Below the pieces are notes generated by a model. The model was not told the origin of the DNA and ran no database searches. It saw only the letters and a program-made list of their open reading frames with translations. A stretch of 64,000 nucleotides of DNA from contig NZ_JAOEGB010000024.1 in the NCBI RefSeq assembly GCF_025420585.1, positions 81,115 through 145,114 on the forward strand. Direction: 5' to 3'. The first letter of the stretch is position 1, and each line of letters starts with the position of its first letter. Both the position numbers and the translations under genes were made by a program. Shown here in pieces: positions 1 through 7,972 of this stretch. Source of the DNA: Planotetraspora sp. A-T 1434 (GTDB lineage Bacteria > Actinomycetota > Actinomycetes > Streptosporangiales > Streptosporangiaceae).

Positions 1-2060
1 TCGATGATCTTCAGGACCTGCTCGTGGAAGACGACCACGCCGTAGGTCTCCCTGAGCGCGTCCCGCAGCTTCTCGTGCGGGTAGCGCGGCTCGCGGAAGC
101 CGTGCCTGGCCTCCAGGTACGGCGTGACCATGTCGGAGTTGACCGGGCCCGGCCGGAAGAGCGAGATGTCCACGATCAGGTCGTGCATCGTGCGGGGTTC
201 GAGCTTGGCGACCAGCTCCCGCTGGCCGGGCGACTCGATCTGGAAGCACCCGAGCGTACGGCTGGCGCGGATCAGGTCGTAGGTGGCCTCGTCGTCGTGG
301 GGGACGGCGTCCAGGTCGATCTTCTCGTGGTCGACGCGCTCGATCTCCTTGATGGAGTAGGCCAGCGCCGACTGCATGCGCACGCCGAGCACGTCGAGCT
401 TGAGCAGGCCCGCCTCCTCGACGTCGTCCTTGTCGAACTGCGACATCGGGAAGTCCAGCAGGCTGCGCTCCACCGGCGTGCGGTCGCGGAGCGTGGAGTT
501 GCCGATCAGGACGCCGCACGGGTGGAGGGCGATGTGCCGGGGCAGCCCGTCGAGCCGCTCCGCGAGCCGGAACACCGTCTGCAGCGACCGGTCGTTCAGC
601 CCGCTGTCGCGCAGCTCGGGCAGGTCGGACAGCGCGGCCCTGATCTGCTTGGCCCGGACGTGCGGGAACGCCTTGGCGATGACGTCGATCTCATGCGGCG
701 GCAGGCCCATGGCCGCCCCCACGTCGCGGAGCGCGCTGCGGGCCCGGTAGGTCTCCATCATGGAGACGCAGGCGACCCGGGCCTCGCCGTACCGGCCGAG
801 GATGGCGCGGTAGCAGTCGAGGCGGCGGGCCGACTCCACGTCGACGTCGATGTCGGGCAGGCCCCGGCGGCCCTCGGACAGGAAGCGCTCCATCAGCAGG
901 CCGTGTTCGAGCGGGTTCACCTCGCCGACGCCGATGAGGTAGTTGACCAGGCTGCCCGCTCCGGACCCGCGGATGGCGCAGCGGACGCCCATCGAGCGGA
1001 TCATGTCGGTGATGCCGGCGACGGCGATGAAATACCCGGACAGCCGCTTGTTCTCGATGACGCGCAGCTCGTCGGCGAGGCGCCGCCTGGCGTCGTCTGA
1101 CCGGGCCATGCCGCGATCGATCAGCCCGTCCTCGCACCGGTGCCGCAGCAGCGGGACCGGGTCCTCGCCTATCTCGGGGAGGTGGAGTTTCGGCCGCTCG
1201 GGGTCCAGGAGCGGGACGATCTCGACGGGGTCGAGCACGCAGTCGTCCGCGACGCGGCGCGTCTCCGCGAGCAGCCGCCCGGCCCGGTCGGGGTCGCCGC
1301 CGCAGATGCGGGCGGCCACCAGCGCCATCTCGCGGCCGTCCTTGAGGTAGGCGTGGGCGGTGGGCTGCTCGATGTGCCGGGCGTGGAGGGGCACGAGCTT
1401 GCGCGCCGCGTCGAGCACGTTGCCGATCTGGTGGTCGGCGGCGTCGAGGTAGCGGACCGCGTTGGTCAGCACGGCGGGCACGCCCAGGGAGTCGGCCAGG
1501 GCAAGCATGCGGGTGGCGTTGTTCGTGTCGCGGTAGCCGTAGTGGTCGACGAGCTCGACGACCAGGTCGGGCACCACGGAGCGCCAGGCGGTCAGCAGGG
1601 CGCGCGCCTGGTCGTCCCGCCGCTCGGCGATCGCCCGGCCGACGCCCGAGCGCGGCCCGAGCATGACCACCAGCCCGCCGGGCCCGGAGGCGTGCTCGGC
1701 GACCATCCCGGGAGTCACGTACGGCTCGCCGCGCTCGCCGGCGTGGTGGGCGGCGGTGACGAGGCGGCACAGGGCGGCCCAGCCGTCGGAGCGGGCGAGC
1801 ACGACGATCCGCGTTTCGTCCCCCTGGAGCGCGAGGTCCACGCCGACGATGGGGGCGATGCCCTCGTCGTGGCAGGCCTGGACGTGCTTGATCGCTCCGT
1901 AGAGGCCGTCGCGGTCGGTCAGCGCGAGCCGGTCCATGCCGTGCTCGGCCGCCCGCCGGACGAGCACGCCGGGAAACGCCGTCCCGTACCGGAGCGAGTA
2001 CGCGGAGGCCGTGTGGAGGTGGGCGAACGCGGCCATGGACTCGGCCATGAACGGGGTCAT
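1..2060 (-). CDS. dnaE2: Error-prone DNA polymerase III alpha subunit (DnaE2/ImuC type), C-terminus off window
   Basis: C-family polymerase subunit used for mutagenic translesion synthesis after DNA damage. About 686 codons are visible; the usual 1,050-1,150 residues run past the window start. An N-terminal PHP domain opens with HLHTASAYS. The palm carries PDIDVDVES near residue 402 with the catalytic Asp pair (the Phe that usually follows is Val). The visible part ends in the conserved YGVVVFHEQ block. The ATG at 2060 is chosen because GAGGGG lies about 10 nt upstream; in-frame ATGs at 2048 and 2036 are alternatives. The gene starts 14 nt after the DUF6504 gene, so both are probably transcribed from the SOS-box promoter near 2415-2452. 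The SOS control and the DUF6504 neighbour argue for the error-prone rather than the replicative paralogue. No imuA or imuB is seen in the window. Confidence 0.9.
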   Translation of the reverse strand, partial: MTPFMAESMAAFAHLHTASAYSLRYGTAFPGVLVRRAAEHGMDRLALTDRDGLYGAIKHVQACHDEGIAPIVGVDLALQGDETRIVVLARSDGWAALCRLVTAAHHAGERGEPYVTPGMVAEHASGPGGLVVMLGPRSGVGRAIAERRDDQARALLTAWRSVVPDLVVELVDHYGYRDTNNATRMLALADSLGVPAVLTNAVRYLDAADHQIGNVLDAARKLVPLHARHIEQPTAHAYLKDGREMALVAARICGGDPDRAGRLLAETRRVADDCVLDPVEIVPLLDPERPKLHLPEIGEDPVPLLRHRCEDGLIDRGMARSDDARRRLADELRVIENKRLSGYFIAVAGITDMIRSMGVRCAIRGSGAGSLVNYLIGVGEVNPLEHGLLMERFLSEGRRGLPDIDVDVESARRLDCYRAILGRYGEARVACVSMMETYRARSALRDVGAAMGLPPHEIDVIAKAFPHVRAKQIRAALSDLPELRDSGLNDRSLQTVFRLAERLDGLPRHIALHPCGVLIGNSTLRDRTPVERSLLDFPMSQFDKDDVEEAGLLKLDVLGVRMQSALAYSIKEIERVDHEKIDLDAVPHDDEATYDLIRASRTLGCFQIESPGQRELVAKLEPRTMHDLIVDISLFRPGPVNSDMVTPYLEARHGFREPRYPHEKLRDALRETYGVVVFHEQVLKII

Positions 2061-2074
2061 CGGCCCAGTGCCCC

Positions 2075-2341
2075 TCAATCCCAGGCCCTCAGCAGGAGCC
2101 AGCCATCGCCGGCGGTGTCGAAGCGCACCTCGTAGGTGCCGATCTCCTTGCCCGTGGCGGCCTCGACCCGCCAGAAGCGCCGCTCTCCCGGGTCGGCGTC
2201 GGTGGTCTTCCACCACTCGCGGGCGACCACCCAGTGGTCCTGGATCTCGCGAACGGTGTAGAGCCGGTCCCGCCAGACGAACTGAGCAGGCTGACCGTCC
2301 CGGACCCACACCTCGATCGGATCACCGTAAAGTCTGCTCAA
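2075..2341 (-). CDS. DUF6504 family protein
   Basis: Small 88-aa protein of a family found beside DNA-damage polymerases in actinobacteria; its biochemical role is unknown. It is rich in Trp and charged residues (VWVRDGQPAQFVWRDRLY near the N-terminus, a WRVEAATG block centrally, ending LLLRAWD) and has no signal peptide or membrane segment. It starts at a TTG at 2341 with AGGGAG about 9 nt upstream. It is the first gene of a two-gene operon with dnaE2, 14 nt upstream of it, and lies directly downstream of two SOS boxes. The inferred role is an accessory factor in the mutasome; only the context supports this. Confidence 0.8.
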   Translation of the reverse strand: MSRLYGDPIEVWVRDGQPAQFVWRDRLYTVREIQDHWVVAREWWKTTDADPGERRFWRVEAATGKEIGTYEVRFDTAGDGWLLLRAWD

Positions 2342-2414
2342 GACGTCTTCTCCCTGTGGCTGCGTGGCACCCGGGGGAAGACGGGCGAATCAATCGGGCA
2401 GAATTGCCGCTACT

Positions 2415-2430
2415 TCGAACATACGTTCCC
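2415..2430. promoter_or_regulatory. LexA/SOS box 1
   Basis: TCGAAC-ATAC-GTTCCC matches the Gram-positive/mycobacterial LexA site CGAAC-N4-GTTCG with one mismatch in the core. It lies 75-90 nt upstream of the TTG start of the DUF6504-dnaE2 operon, where LexA would block its promoter. Confidence 0.75.
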
Positions 2431-2436
2431 AGAAGA

Positions 2437-2452
2437 TCGAACGCAAGTTCAC
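2437..2452. promoter_or_regulatory. LexA/SOS box 2
   Basis: TCGAAC-GCAA-GTTCAC, a second CGAAC-N4-GTTCG-like site, 22 bp centre to centre from box 1, that is about two helical turns, so two LexA dimers could bind the same face. It overlaps the last codons of the GntR gene, so the operator sits at the gene boundary. Confidence 0.7.
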
Positions 2453-3186
2453 TCGGCCGCGCGGCGGACGAGGGAGTTGGCCGAGGTGGAGTTCCGGATG
2501 CTGAAGGTGACGCTGCCGGCGCGGTAGCGGTCGTCGGAGCACTCGACCGGGCGGCCCTCCTGGGTGGTCGTGGTGCGCCGCTGGCGGAGCAGAGGGCTGC
2601 CACGGCGGACTCCGAGCAGGCGCGCCTCCTCGGCGCCCGCCGCGACGGCGTCGATCAGGTGCTCGCCGTACGCGAAGACCAGGCCGACCGACTCGTAGAG
2701 CTCCTGCGTGACGGACTCGCACGACGGGTCGAGCTTCTCCACGGCCGGCGCGATCCAGCCGGCGTAGACGGTCCGCTCGATCAGCACGGGCTCGCCGTCG
2801 AGCCGCCGGAGCCGCAGCACGGACAGGACCTCGTCGCCGGGGGCGACGGCCAGCCGTACGGCCTCGGAGGAGGTGGCGGGACGGCGCTGGGAGGCGAGCA
2901 CGACGCCGCTCGCCCGGTAGCCCATGGAGCGCGCCCACTGGGCGAAGCTGTGCAGCTCGGCGAAGCTCTGGCTACGCTCGCTGCCGAGCACGATGCGCCG
3001 GGCGCCCTGCCGGGACCCGACGAGCCCCTCGGCGACGAGCACGGCCACGGCCTGGCGGACCGTGCCCCTGGCGGCCGAGAACCGCGCGGCCAGCTCAGCC
3101 TCCGACGGGAGTTGGGCGCCGATCGGATAGTCCCCGCGGATGATGGCGTCCCGCAGGTCTCCCGCGATCTGTTCATAACGCGCCAT
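2449..3186 (-). CDS. GntR/HutC-type transcriptional regulator with UTRA ligand domain
   Basis: 245-aa regulator. The N-terminal winged helix-turn-helix (about residues 1-70, with LPSEAELAARF and GTVRQAVAVLVAEGLV) is typical GntR. The remainder (about 85-235) is a UTRA effector-binding domain with VLRLRRLDGEPVLIERTVY. It is divergent from the ABC transporter operon that begins 113 nt away, so it most likely represses that operon, and perhaps itself, and responds to the imported substrate or a metabolite. UTRA regulators next to this transporter type often sense phosphonates, sugar phosphates or amino acids; the ligand cannot be read from sequence. The ATG start is well placed. Confidence 0.88.
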   Translation of the reverse strand: MARYEQIAGDLRDAIIRGDYPIGAQLPSEAELAARFSAARGTVRQAVAVLVAEGLVGSRQGARRIVLGSERSQSFAELHSFAQWARSMGYRASGVVLASQRRPATSSEAVRLAVAPGDEVLSVLRLRRLDGEPVLIERTVYAGWIAPAVEKLDPSCESVTQELYESVGLVFAYGEHLIDAVAAGAEEARLLGVRRGSPLLRQRRTTTTQEGRPVECSDDRYRAGSVTFSIRNSTSANSLVRRAAE

Positions 3187-3248
3187 CGCCGCGGTCCCTT
3201 CTGTTCACTTGACCGACATCGATATGGGACTTACTTGGTCTGGCTTGT

Positions 3249-3256
3249 TTGTACAA
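3249..3256. promoter_or_regulatory. Candidate GntR operator
   Basis: Perfect palindrome TTGTACAA in the 112-bp divergent intergenic region between the GntR/UTRA gene and the transporter operon, 43 bp upstream of the substrate-binding protein start. GntR-family operators usually hold a GT-Nx-AC core, which this has. It is short, so it is tentative. Confidence 0.4.
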
Positions 3257-3298
3257 GTTCGCTTAGGTTCGATCCACATATCTCAGTGGGAGGCACCG

Positions 3299-4453
3299 TT
3301 GTCCACACGTACCGCCGGCCTGTTGGCCGCCCTCACCATAACGACCTCCATGATCGCCGCGTGCGGCGCCGCCCCCAAGCCCGGAACCGGCGCCTCCGGC
3401 TCCGACGGCGGCTCCAAGGCGGCGACGGCGACCTCCGCGCAGGACCTCGGCGGGCTGGACAAGCTGGTCGAGGCGGCCAAGAAGGAGGGCGCGCTCAACG
3501 TCATCGCCCTCCCGCCGGACTGGGCCAACTACGGCGAGATCATCAAGGCGTTCACCGCCAAGTACGGGATCAAGGTCAACAGCGACAACCCCGACGGCTC
3601 CAGCTCGGACGAGATCAACGCGGTCAAGACCCTGAAGGGCCAGGGCCGCGCCCCCGACGTGCTCGACCTCGGCAGCGCCTTCGCGCTGAGCGGCGCCCAG
3701 GAGGGCCTGTTCGCCCCCTACAAGGTGCAGAGCTGGGACAAGATCCCCGACGGCCAGAAGGATGCCGGCGGGGCGTGGTTCTACGACTACGGCGGCTACA
3801 TCTCGATCGGCTGTGACGCCAAGCGGGTCAAGGTCTGCCCGGAGACGTTTGCCGACCTGCTGAAGCCCGACTACAAGGGCAAGGTCGCCCTGAACGGCGA
3901 CCCGACCAAGGCCGGAGCCGCCTTCGCGGGCGTCTACGCGGCGTCGCTGGCCAACCAGGGCTCGTTCGACGACATCCAGCCCGGCATCGAGTTCTTCAAG
4001 AAGATGAAGCAGGCCGGCAACTTCAGCCCCGTCGAGGCCACCCCGGCCACGGTCGAGAAGGGCGAGACGCCGATCACCATCGACTGGGACTACCTTCAGG
4101 CCAGCTACGCCAAGGAGTTCTCCGGCAAGGGCATCGACTGGAAGGTCGCCATCCCGACCGACGCCAAGTACGCCAACTTCTACTCTCAGGCGATCAACAA
4201 GTCGGCTCCCCACCCGGCCGCCGCGCGCCTGTGGGAGGAGTTCCTCTACAGCCCCGAGGGCCAGAACCTGTGGCTGAAGGGCTACGCCCGCCCGGTCCTC
4301 CTGCCCGCCATGCAGACCGACGGCAGCGCCGACGCCGCGCTGGTGGCCCAGCTTCCCAAGGTGGACGGCACCCCGGCGTTCCCCACCCCCGCCCAGGTCG
4401 ACAAGGCCAAGGAGACCCTGGCCGGCGGCTGGGGCGCGGCGGTCTCGGGCTGA
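3299..4453 (+). CDS. ABC transporter substrate-binding lipoprotein
   Basis: 384-aa extracellular solute-binding lipoprotein of the iron/thiamine/2-aminoethylphosphonate/spermidine class. It has a signal peptide with lipobox SMIAAC (lipidated Cys at residue 22), a Gly/Ser-rich linker, then a periplasmic-binding fold beginning LDKLVEAAKKEG. The start is taken as TTG at 3299 with GGGAGG just upstream. The open frame extends to 3209, but a start there would put about 30 residues ahead of the signal peptide. It is the first gene of a five-gene operon of closely spaced or overlapping genes with two permeases, an ATPase and a HAD phosphatase. The substrate is uncertain; a phosphonate or small organophosphate is a reasonable guess from the companion phosphatase and UTRA repressor. 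Confidence 0.85.
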   Translation: MSTRTAGLLAALTITTSMIAACGAAPKPGTGASGSDGGSKAATATSAQDLGGLDKLVEAAKKEGALNVIALPPDWANYGEIIKAFTAKYGIKVNSDNPDGSSSDEINAVKTLKGQGRAPDVLDLGSAFALSGAQEGLFAPYKVQSWDKIPDGQKDAGGAWFYDYGGYISIGCDAKRVKVCPETFADLLKPDYKGKVALNGDPTKAGAAFAGVYAASLANQGSFDDIQPGIEFFKKMKQAGNFSPVEATPATVEKGETPITIDWDYLQASYAKEFSGKGIDWKVAIPTDAKYANFYSQAINKSAPHPAAARLWEEFLYSPEGQNLWLKGYARPVLLPAMQTDGSADAALVAQLPKVDGTPAFPTPAQVDKAKETLAGGWGAAVSG

Positions 4454-4458
4454 CGTCC

Positions 4459-5304
4459 GTGGCCAACGCACCCCTGTCGAAGAACAGGTCGAAGAGCTGG
4501 CTCGCGGCCGTCCCGCTGCTGGCCTTCGTCGCTCTCGTGTTCGGCGTCCCGCTCGTGGTCATCCTCGGCGGGACGTTCACCCGGGGCGGCGCGGTCAGCA
4601 CGGCCAACGTCACCGAGTCGGTGCAGGGCGCCTACCTCACCGCGCTGCTCGGGAGCGTGAAGCTCTCGGCGCTGGTCGCGGTGGTCGGCGCGGTGCTCGG
4701 CACGTTCCTCGCGCAGGCCGTGGTGACCTCCCGGTTCCGGGCGCTGCGCGAGGCGGTCCTGACGGCCTCGGGCGTGCTGTCCAACTTCGGCGGCGTGCCC
4801 CTGGCCTTCGCCTGGATCGCCACGCTGGGCAACTCCGGTGTGATCACCACGTCCCTCGGGTTCGACGCCCGGGGGTGGAGCCTGTACAACTTCTGGGGCC
4901 TCGCCCTCGTCTACCTGTACTTCTCCATCCCGCTGATGGTCCTCGTGGTCGTGCCGGCGCTAGACGGCCTGCGCCCGCAGTGGCGGGAGGCCGCCCAGAA
5001 CAACGGCGCTAGCGCCTGGCAGTTCTGGCGGTACGTCGGGATCCCGGTCCTCACGCCGACACTGCTCGGCGGGGTCGTGCTGCTGTTCGGCGGCTCCTTC
5101 GCGGCCTACGCGACGGCGCAGGCGATGGTCGGCTCGGCCGTCCCGCTGGTCACCCTGCAGATCGCCAACGCGCTGTCCGGCAACGTCCTCATCGGCCACG
5201 AGAACGTCGCGCTGGCCCTCAGCCTCGACATGATCGTGGTCGCGGGCCTGGTCATGGCGGTCTACCTCCCGCTGCAGCGAAGGAGCGCCCGATGGCTGCG
5301 CTGA
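4459..5304 (+). CDS. ABC transporter permease (first subunit)
   Basis: 281-aa inner-membrane permease with about six hydrophobic segments and the EAA cytoplasmic loop (REAAQNNGASAWQFWRYVGIP), which docks on the ATPase. The GTG at 4459 is the first usable start after the lipoprotein stop (5 nt gap), so translation is probably coupled. The 3' end overlaps the second permease by 13 nt. Family features fit CysW/PotB-like permeases of the 2-aminoethylphosphonate/iron class. Confidence 0.85.
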   Translation: MANAPLSKNRSKSWLAAVPLLAFVALVFGVPLVVILGGTFTRGGAVSTANVTESVQGAYLTALLGSVKLSALVAVVGAVLGTFLAQAVVTSRFRALREAVLTASGVLSNFGGVPLAFAWIATLGNSGVITTSLGFDARGWSLYNFWGLALVYLYFSIPLMVLVVVPALDGLRPQWREAAQNNGASAWQFWRYVGIPVLTPTLLGGVVLLFGGSFAAYATAQAMVGSAVPLVTLQIANALSGNVLIGHENVALALSLDMIVVAGLVMAVYLPLQRRSARWLR

Positions 5305-6161
5305 GTCCGCAGACCCTCCCGGCGGCCACGAAGGCGACACCCGCGCCCGGCCGTCCGCACCGGATCAGGGTCTGGCGCGGCGCGATCCTGCTGGTCGCCG
5401 CGGTCTACTTCCTCGTCCCGCTCATCGCCTCGTTCGCGTTCACGGTCAAGACGCCCGGCAAGGGCGTCACACTGGACGCCTACGGGCAGATCTTCTCGGC
5501 GGAGGGCTTCGGGCGCGCGCTCCTGCTCTCGCTCGGCCTCGGAGTCGCCACGATCGCGGTGGTCCTGCTCCTCACGCTGCCCGCGATGCTGGCCGTACGG
5601 CTCAGCGTGCCGAGGCTGCGGCCGATCCTGGAGGTCGTGTGCACGCTCCCCCTGGTCGTGCCCCCGATCACGTTCGTCGCCGGGATCAGCAAGGTCCTCC
5701 AGTGGGGCCCCGACTACCTGGCTAGCACGCCGTTCTACCAGACGATCATCTCCATCCAGAACCCCGACTTCCCGGTCGTGCTGGTGCTCACGTATGTGGT
5801 CCTGGCGCTGCCGTTCGTCTACCGGGCGCTGGACGCCGGGCTGAGCGCCATCGACGCGCGCACACTCGTCGAGGCCGCCAGGAACCTCGGGGCCTCGTGG
5901 CCGCACCTGCTGCTCCGGGTGATCGTGCCCAACCTGAGGGCGGCGCTGGCCAACGCGTCGTTCCTCACGCTGGCGCTCGTGCTCGGAGAGTTCACGATCG
6001 CCCGGCTGCTCAGCTTCCAGACCTTCCCCGTCTGGATCTACACGATCTCCGGCTCGCAGGCCCAGGTGTCGGTGGCCGTCTCGGTGTTCAGCCTGCTGAT
6101 CACCTGGCTGCTGCTGCTCGCCCTGTCCTCCGCCGGAGCAAGGCAAAGGAGTGGTAAATGA
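5292..6161 (+). CDS. ABC transporter permease (second subunit)
   Basis: 289-aa membrane permease forming the channel with the preceding subunit. It has about six transmembrane segments, and the EAA loop EAARNLGASWPHLLLRVIVP lies near residue 197. The ATG start has AAGGAG upstream inside the preceding gene. Its stop overlaps the ATPase start in an ATGA-type junction. Part of the substrate-binding protein/permease/permease/ATPase/HAD operon. Confidence 0.87.
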   Translation: MAALSPQTLPAATKATPAPGRPHRIRVWRGAILLVAAVYFLVPLIASFAFTVKTPGKGVTLDAYGQIFSAEGFGRALLLSLGLGVATIAVVLLLTLPAMLAVRLSVPRLRPILEVVCTLPLVVPPITFVAGISKVLQWGPDYLASTPFYQTIISIQNPDFPVVLVLTYVVLALPFVYRALDAGLSAIDARTLVEAARNLGASWPHLLLRVIVPNLRAALANASFLTLALVLGEFTIARLLSFQTFPVWIYTISGSQAQVSVAVSVFSLLITWLLLLALSSAGARQRSGK

Positions 6162-7216
6162 ACGGGGCCCGGGTCGAGTTCCGCGGGCTGCGCAGGCGGT
6201 TCGGGAACACCGTCGCGCTGGACGGGCTGGACCTGACCGCCGAGCCCGGCGAGCTGCTCGCCCTGCTCGGCCCGTCGGGGTGCGGCAAGACGACCGCCCT
6301 GCGTTGCCTGGCCGGATTCGAGCACCCGGACGAGGGCGAGATCCTGGTCGACGGGTCGGACATCACGCGGGTTCCCGCCAACCGCCGCGACGCGGGCATG
6401 GTCTTCCAGTCCTACAGCCTCTTCCCCAACCTGAACGTCAAGGACAACGTGGCCTTCGGCCTCCGCGTCCGCAAGGCGCCCACGGCCAGGCGGCACGCCC
6501 GCGCCCAGGAGCTGCTGGAGCTGGTCGGCCTGCCCTCGATCGGCGAGCGGTATCCGCACCAGCTCTCCGGTGGCCAGCAGCAGCGCGTCGCGCTCGCCCG
6601 CGCGCTCGCGCTGGAGCCACGGGTGCTCCTGCTGGACGAGCCGCTGTCGGCCCTCGACGCCAAGGTCCGGGTGAATCTCCGGGAGGAGATCCGCCGGCTC
6701 CAGCTCTCCCTCGGCATCACGACGATCTTCGTGACGCATGATCAGGAGGAGGCCCTGTCGGTCGCCGACCGGGTGGCCGTGCTGCGCGCGGGCCGCCTGG
6801 AGCAGGTCGCCGACCCGGCCACGCTGTACGACCGGCCCGCGACGCCGTTCGTGGCCGAGTTCGTCGGCACGATGAACCACCTGCCCGGCCGTGTCTCGGG
6901 AGACAAGGTGACGGTCCTCGGGCAGGAGCTGCCCGTGGAGGGCCCGGTCCCGGACTCGGCGGACGTGAACGTGCTGATCCGGCCGGAGGCGGTGCTGCTC
7001 ACGCCCGACGAGGACGGCGACGGGAAGGTCCTGGTCTCCTCGTTCCGCGGTTCGACGGCCCGCCTGCGGGTTCAGCTCCCCGACGGTAGCGAGGCCCTCG
7101 CCGACGTGCCCGGCCACCATTCCGTACGGCTGGCGCCCGGCACCGCCGTACGGGTCGCCCTGGTCGAGCGGCCGGTGCTGGTCTCGGTTGCATCGTCCGG
7201 CGAGCACGGACGATGA
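6158..7216 (+). CDS. ABC transporter ATP-binding protein
   Basis: 352-aa importer ATPase with every catalytic motif: Walker A GPSGCGKTT near residue 39, Q-loop VFQSYSLFP, signature LSGGQQQR, Walker B VLLLDEP, and the switch His in FVTHDQEEA. The C-terminal third (from about residue 240) is a TOBE-type regulatory/substrate domain, as in PotA/FbpC/PhnT proteins. It overlaps both neighbours by 4 nt (ATGA), indicating tight translational coupling. It powers uptake through the two permeases. Confidence 0.92.
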   Translation: MNGARVEFRGLRRRFGNTVALDGLDLTAEPGELLALLGPSGCGKTTALRCLAGFEHPDEGEILVDGSDITRVPANRRDAGMVFQSYSLFPNLNVKDNVAFGLRVRKAPTARRHARAQELLELVGLPSIGERYPHQLSGGQQQRVALARALALEPRVLLLDEPLSALDAKVRVNLREEIRRLQLSLGITTIFVTHDQEEALSVADRVAVLRAGRLEQVADPATLYDRPATPFVAEFVGTMNHLPGRVSGDKVTVLGQELPVEGPVPDSADVNVLIRPEAVLLTPDEDGDGKVLVSSFRGSTARLRVQLPDGSEALADVPGHHSVRLAPGTAVRVALVERPVLVSVASSGEHGR

Positions 7217-7893
7217 CGTGTGACGGTCTCGGCGCCGTCCTGCTCGACATGGACGGCACCGTCGTGGACACCGAGGGCCTGTGGTGGGATGCCTGCGCCG
7301 AAGTGGCGCAGGGCCTCGGGTTCGCGCTGACGCCGTCGGACCGGGAGGCGCTGTTCGGCCTCCCGGTCGAGGACGCCGCCGCGTATCTCGTCGGAGCCGG
7401 AGGTCTGGAGGATGCGGGGCCGCGTGAGGTGGAGGGCATGCTCACGCGGGCGTTCACCGTCAGGGTCGAGGCGGGGGTGACGACCCTGCCGGGAGCCGTC
7501 GCGCTGCTGGACTCGCTGGGCGCGGCGGGCGTCCCGGCGGCCCTGGTGAGCGCGTCGCCCCGGTCGGTCGTCGACATGGTGCTGGAGACGGTCGGCGGGT
7601 TCCGGCTCTCGGTCGCGGCCGGGGACAGCCCCAGGAACAAGCCCGCGCCCGACCCCTACCTGACCGCCGCCGGGAGGCTCGGCGTCGACCCGGCGTGCTG
7701 CGTGGCGATCGAGGACAGCCCCGCCGGGGTGGCCTCCGCCCGCGCCGCCGGGTGCGCGGTCATCGTGGCGGGCGGGGCGGGAGCCGTACCGGGGGACGGG
7801 GTGGTCCCCGTGCCCGATGGGATAGTCCGCGTCCCGTCCCTGGAGAGCGTCGATCTGGCCCTGCTGCGCCTGCTGGTGTCGGGGCGCGGCTGA
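7213..7893 (+). CDS. HAD-superfamily hydrolase (beta-phosphoglucomutase-like)
   Basis: 226-aa cytoplasmic phosphatase of HAD subfamily I. Motif I is DMDGT (nucleophile Asp near residue 12), motif II SAS near 115, and motif IV IEDSPAGVASARAAG near 165. The cap domain lies between motifs I and II. The motifs suit a sugar-phosphate or small phosphate-ester phosphatase rather than phosphonoacetaldehyde hydrolase. It is the last gene of the transporter operon, overlapping the ATPase by 4 nt, so it probably dephosphorylates or processes the imported compound. Confidence 0.85.
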   Translation: MTCDGLGAVLLDMDGTVVDTEGLWWDACAEVAQGLGFALTPSDREALFGLPVEDAAAYLVGAGGLEDAGPREVEGMLTRAFTVRVEAGVTTLPGAVALLDSLGAAGVPAALVSASPRSVVDMVLETVGGFRLSVAAGDSPRNKPAPDPYLTAAGRLGVDPACCVAIEDSPAGVASARAAGCAVIVAGGAGAVPGDGVVPVPDGIVRVPSLESVDLALLRLLVSGRG

Positions 7894-7972
7894 TCCCCCG
7901 GGCAACGGGAACAACGAGTGCGGGCCGCCGGTTGGACGACAGACAGCGAGCCTTCAGACAGGGAGTTGCGCA

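Noticed and set aside
1140..2135. Plus-strand open frame over the start of dnaE2
   Set aside because: Antisense of the polymerase; the minus frame shows the PHP domain and palm motifs.
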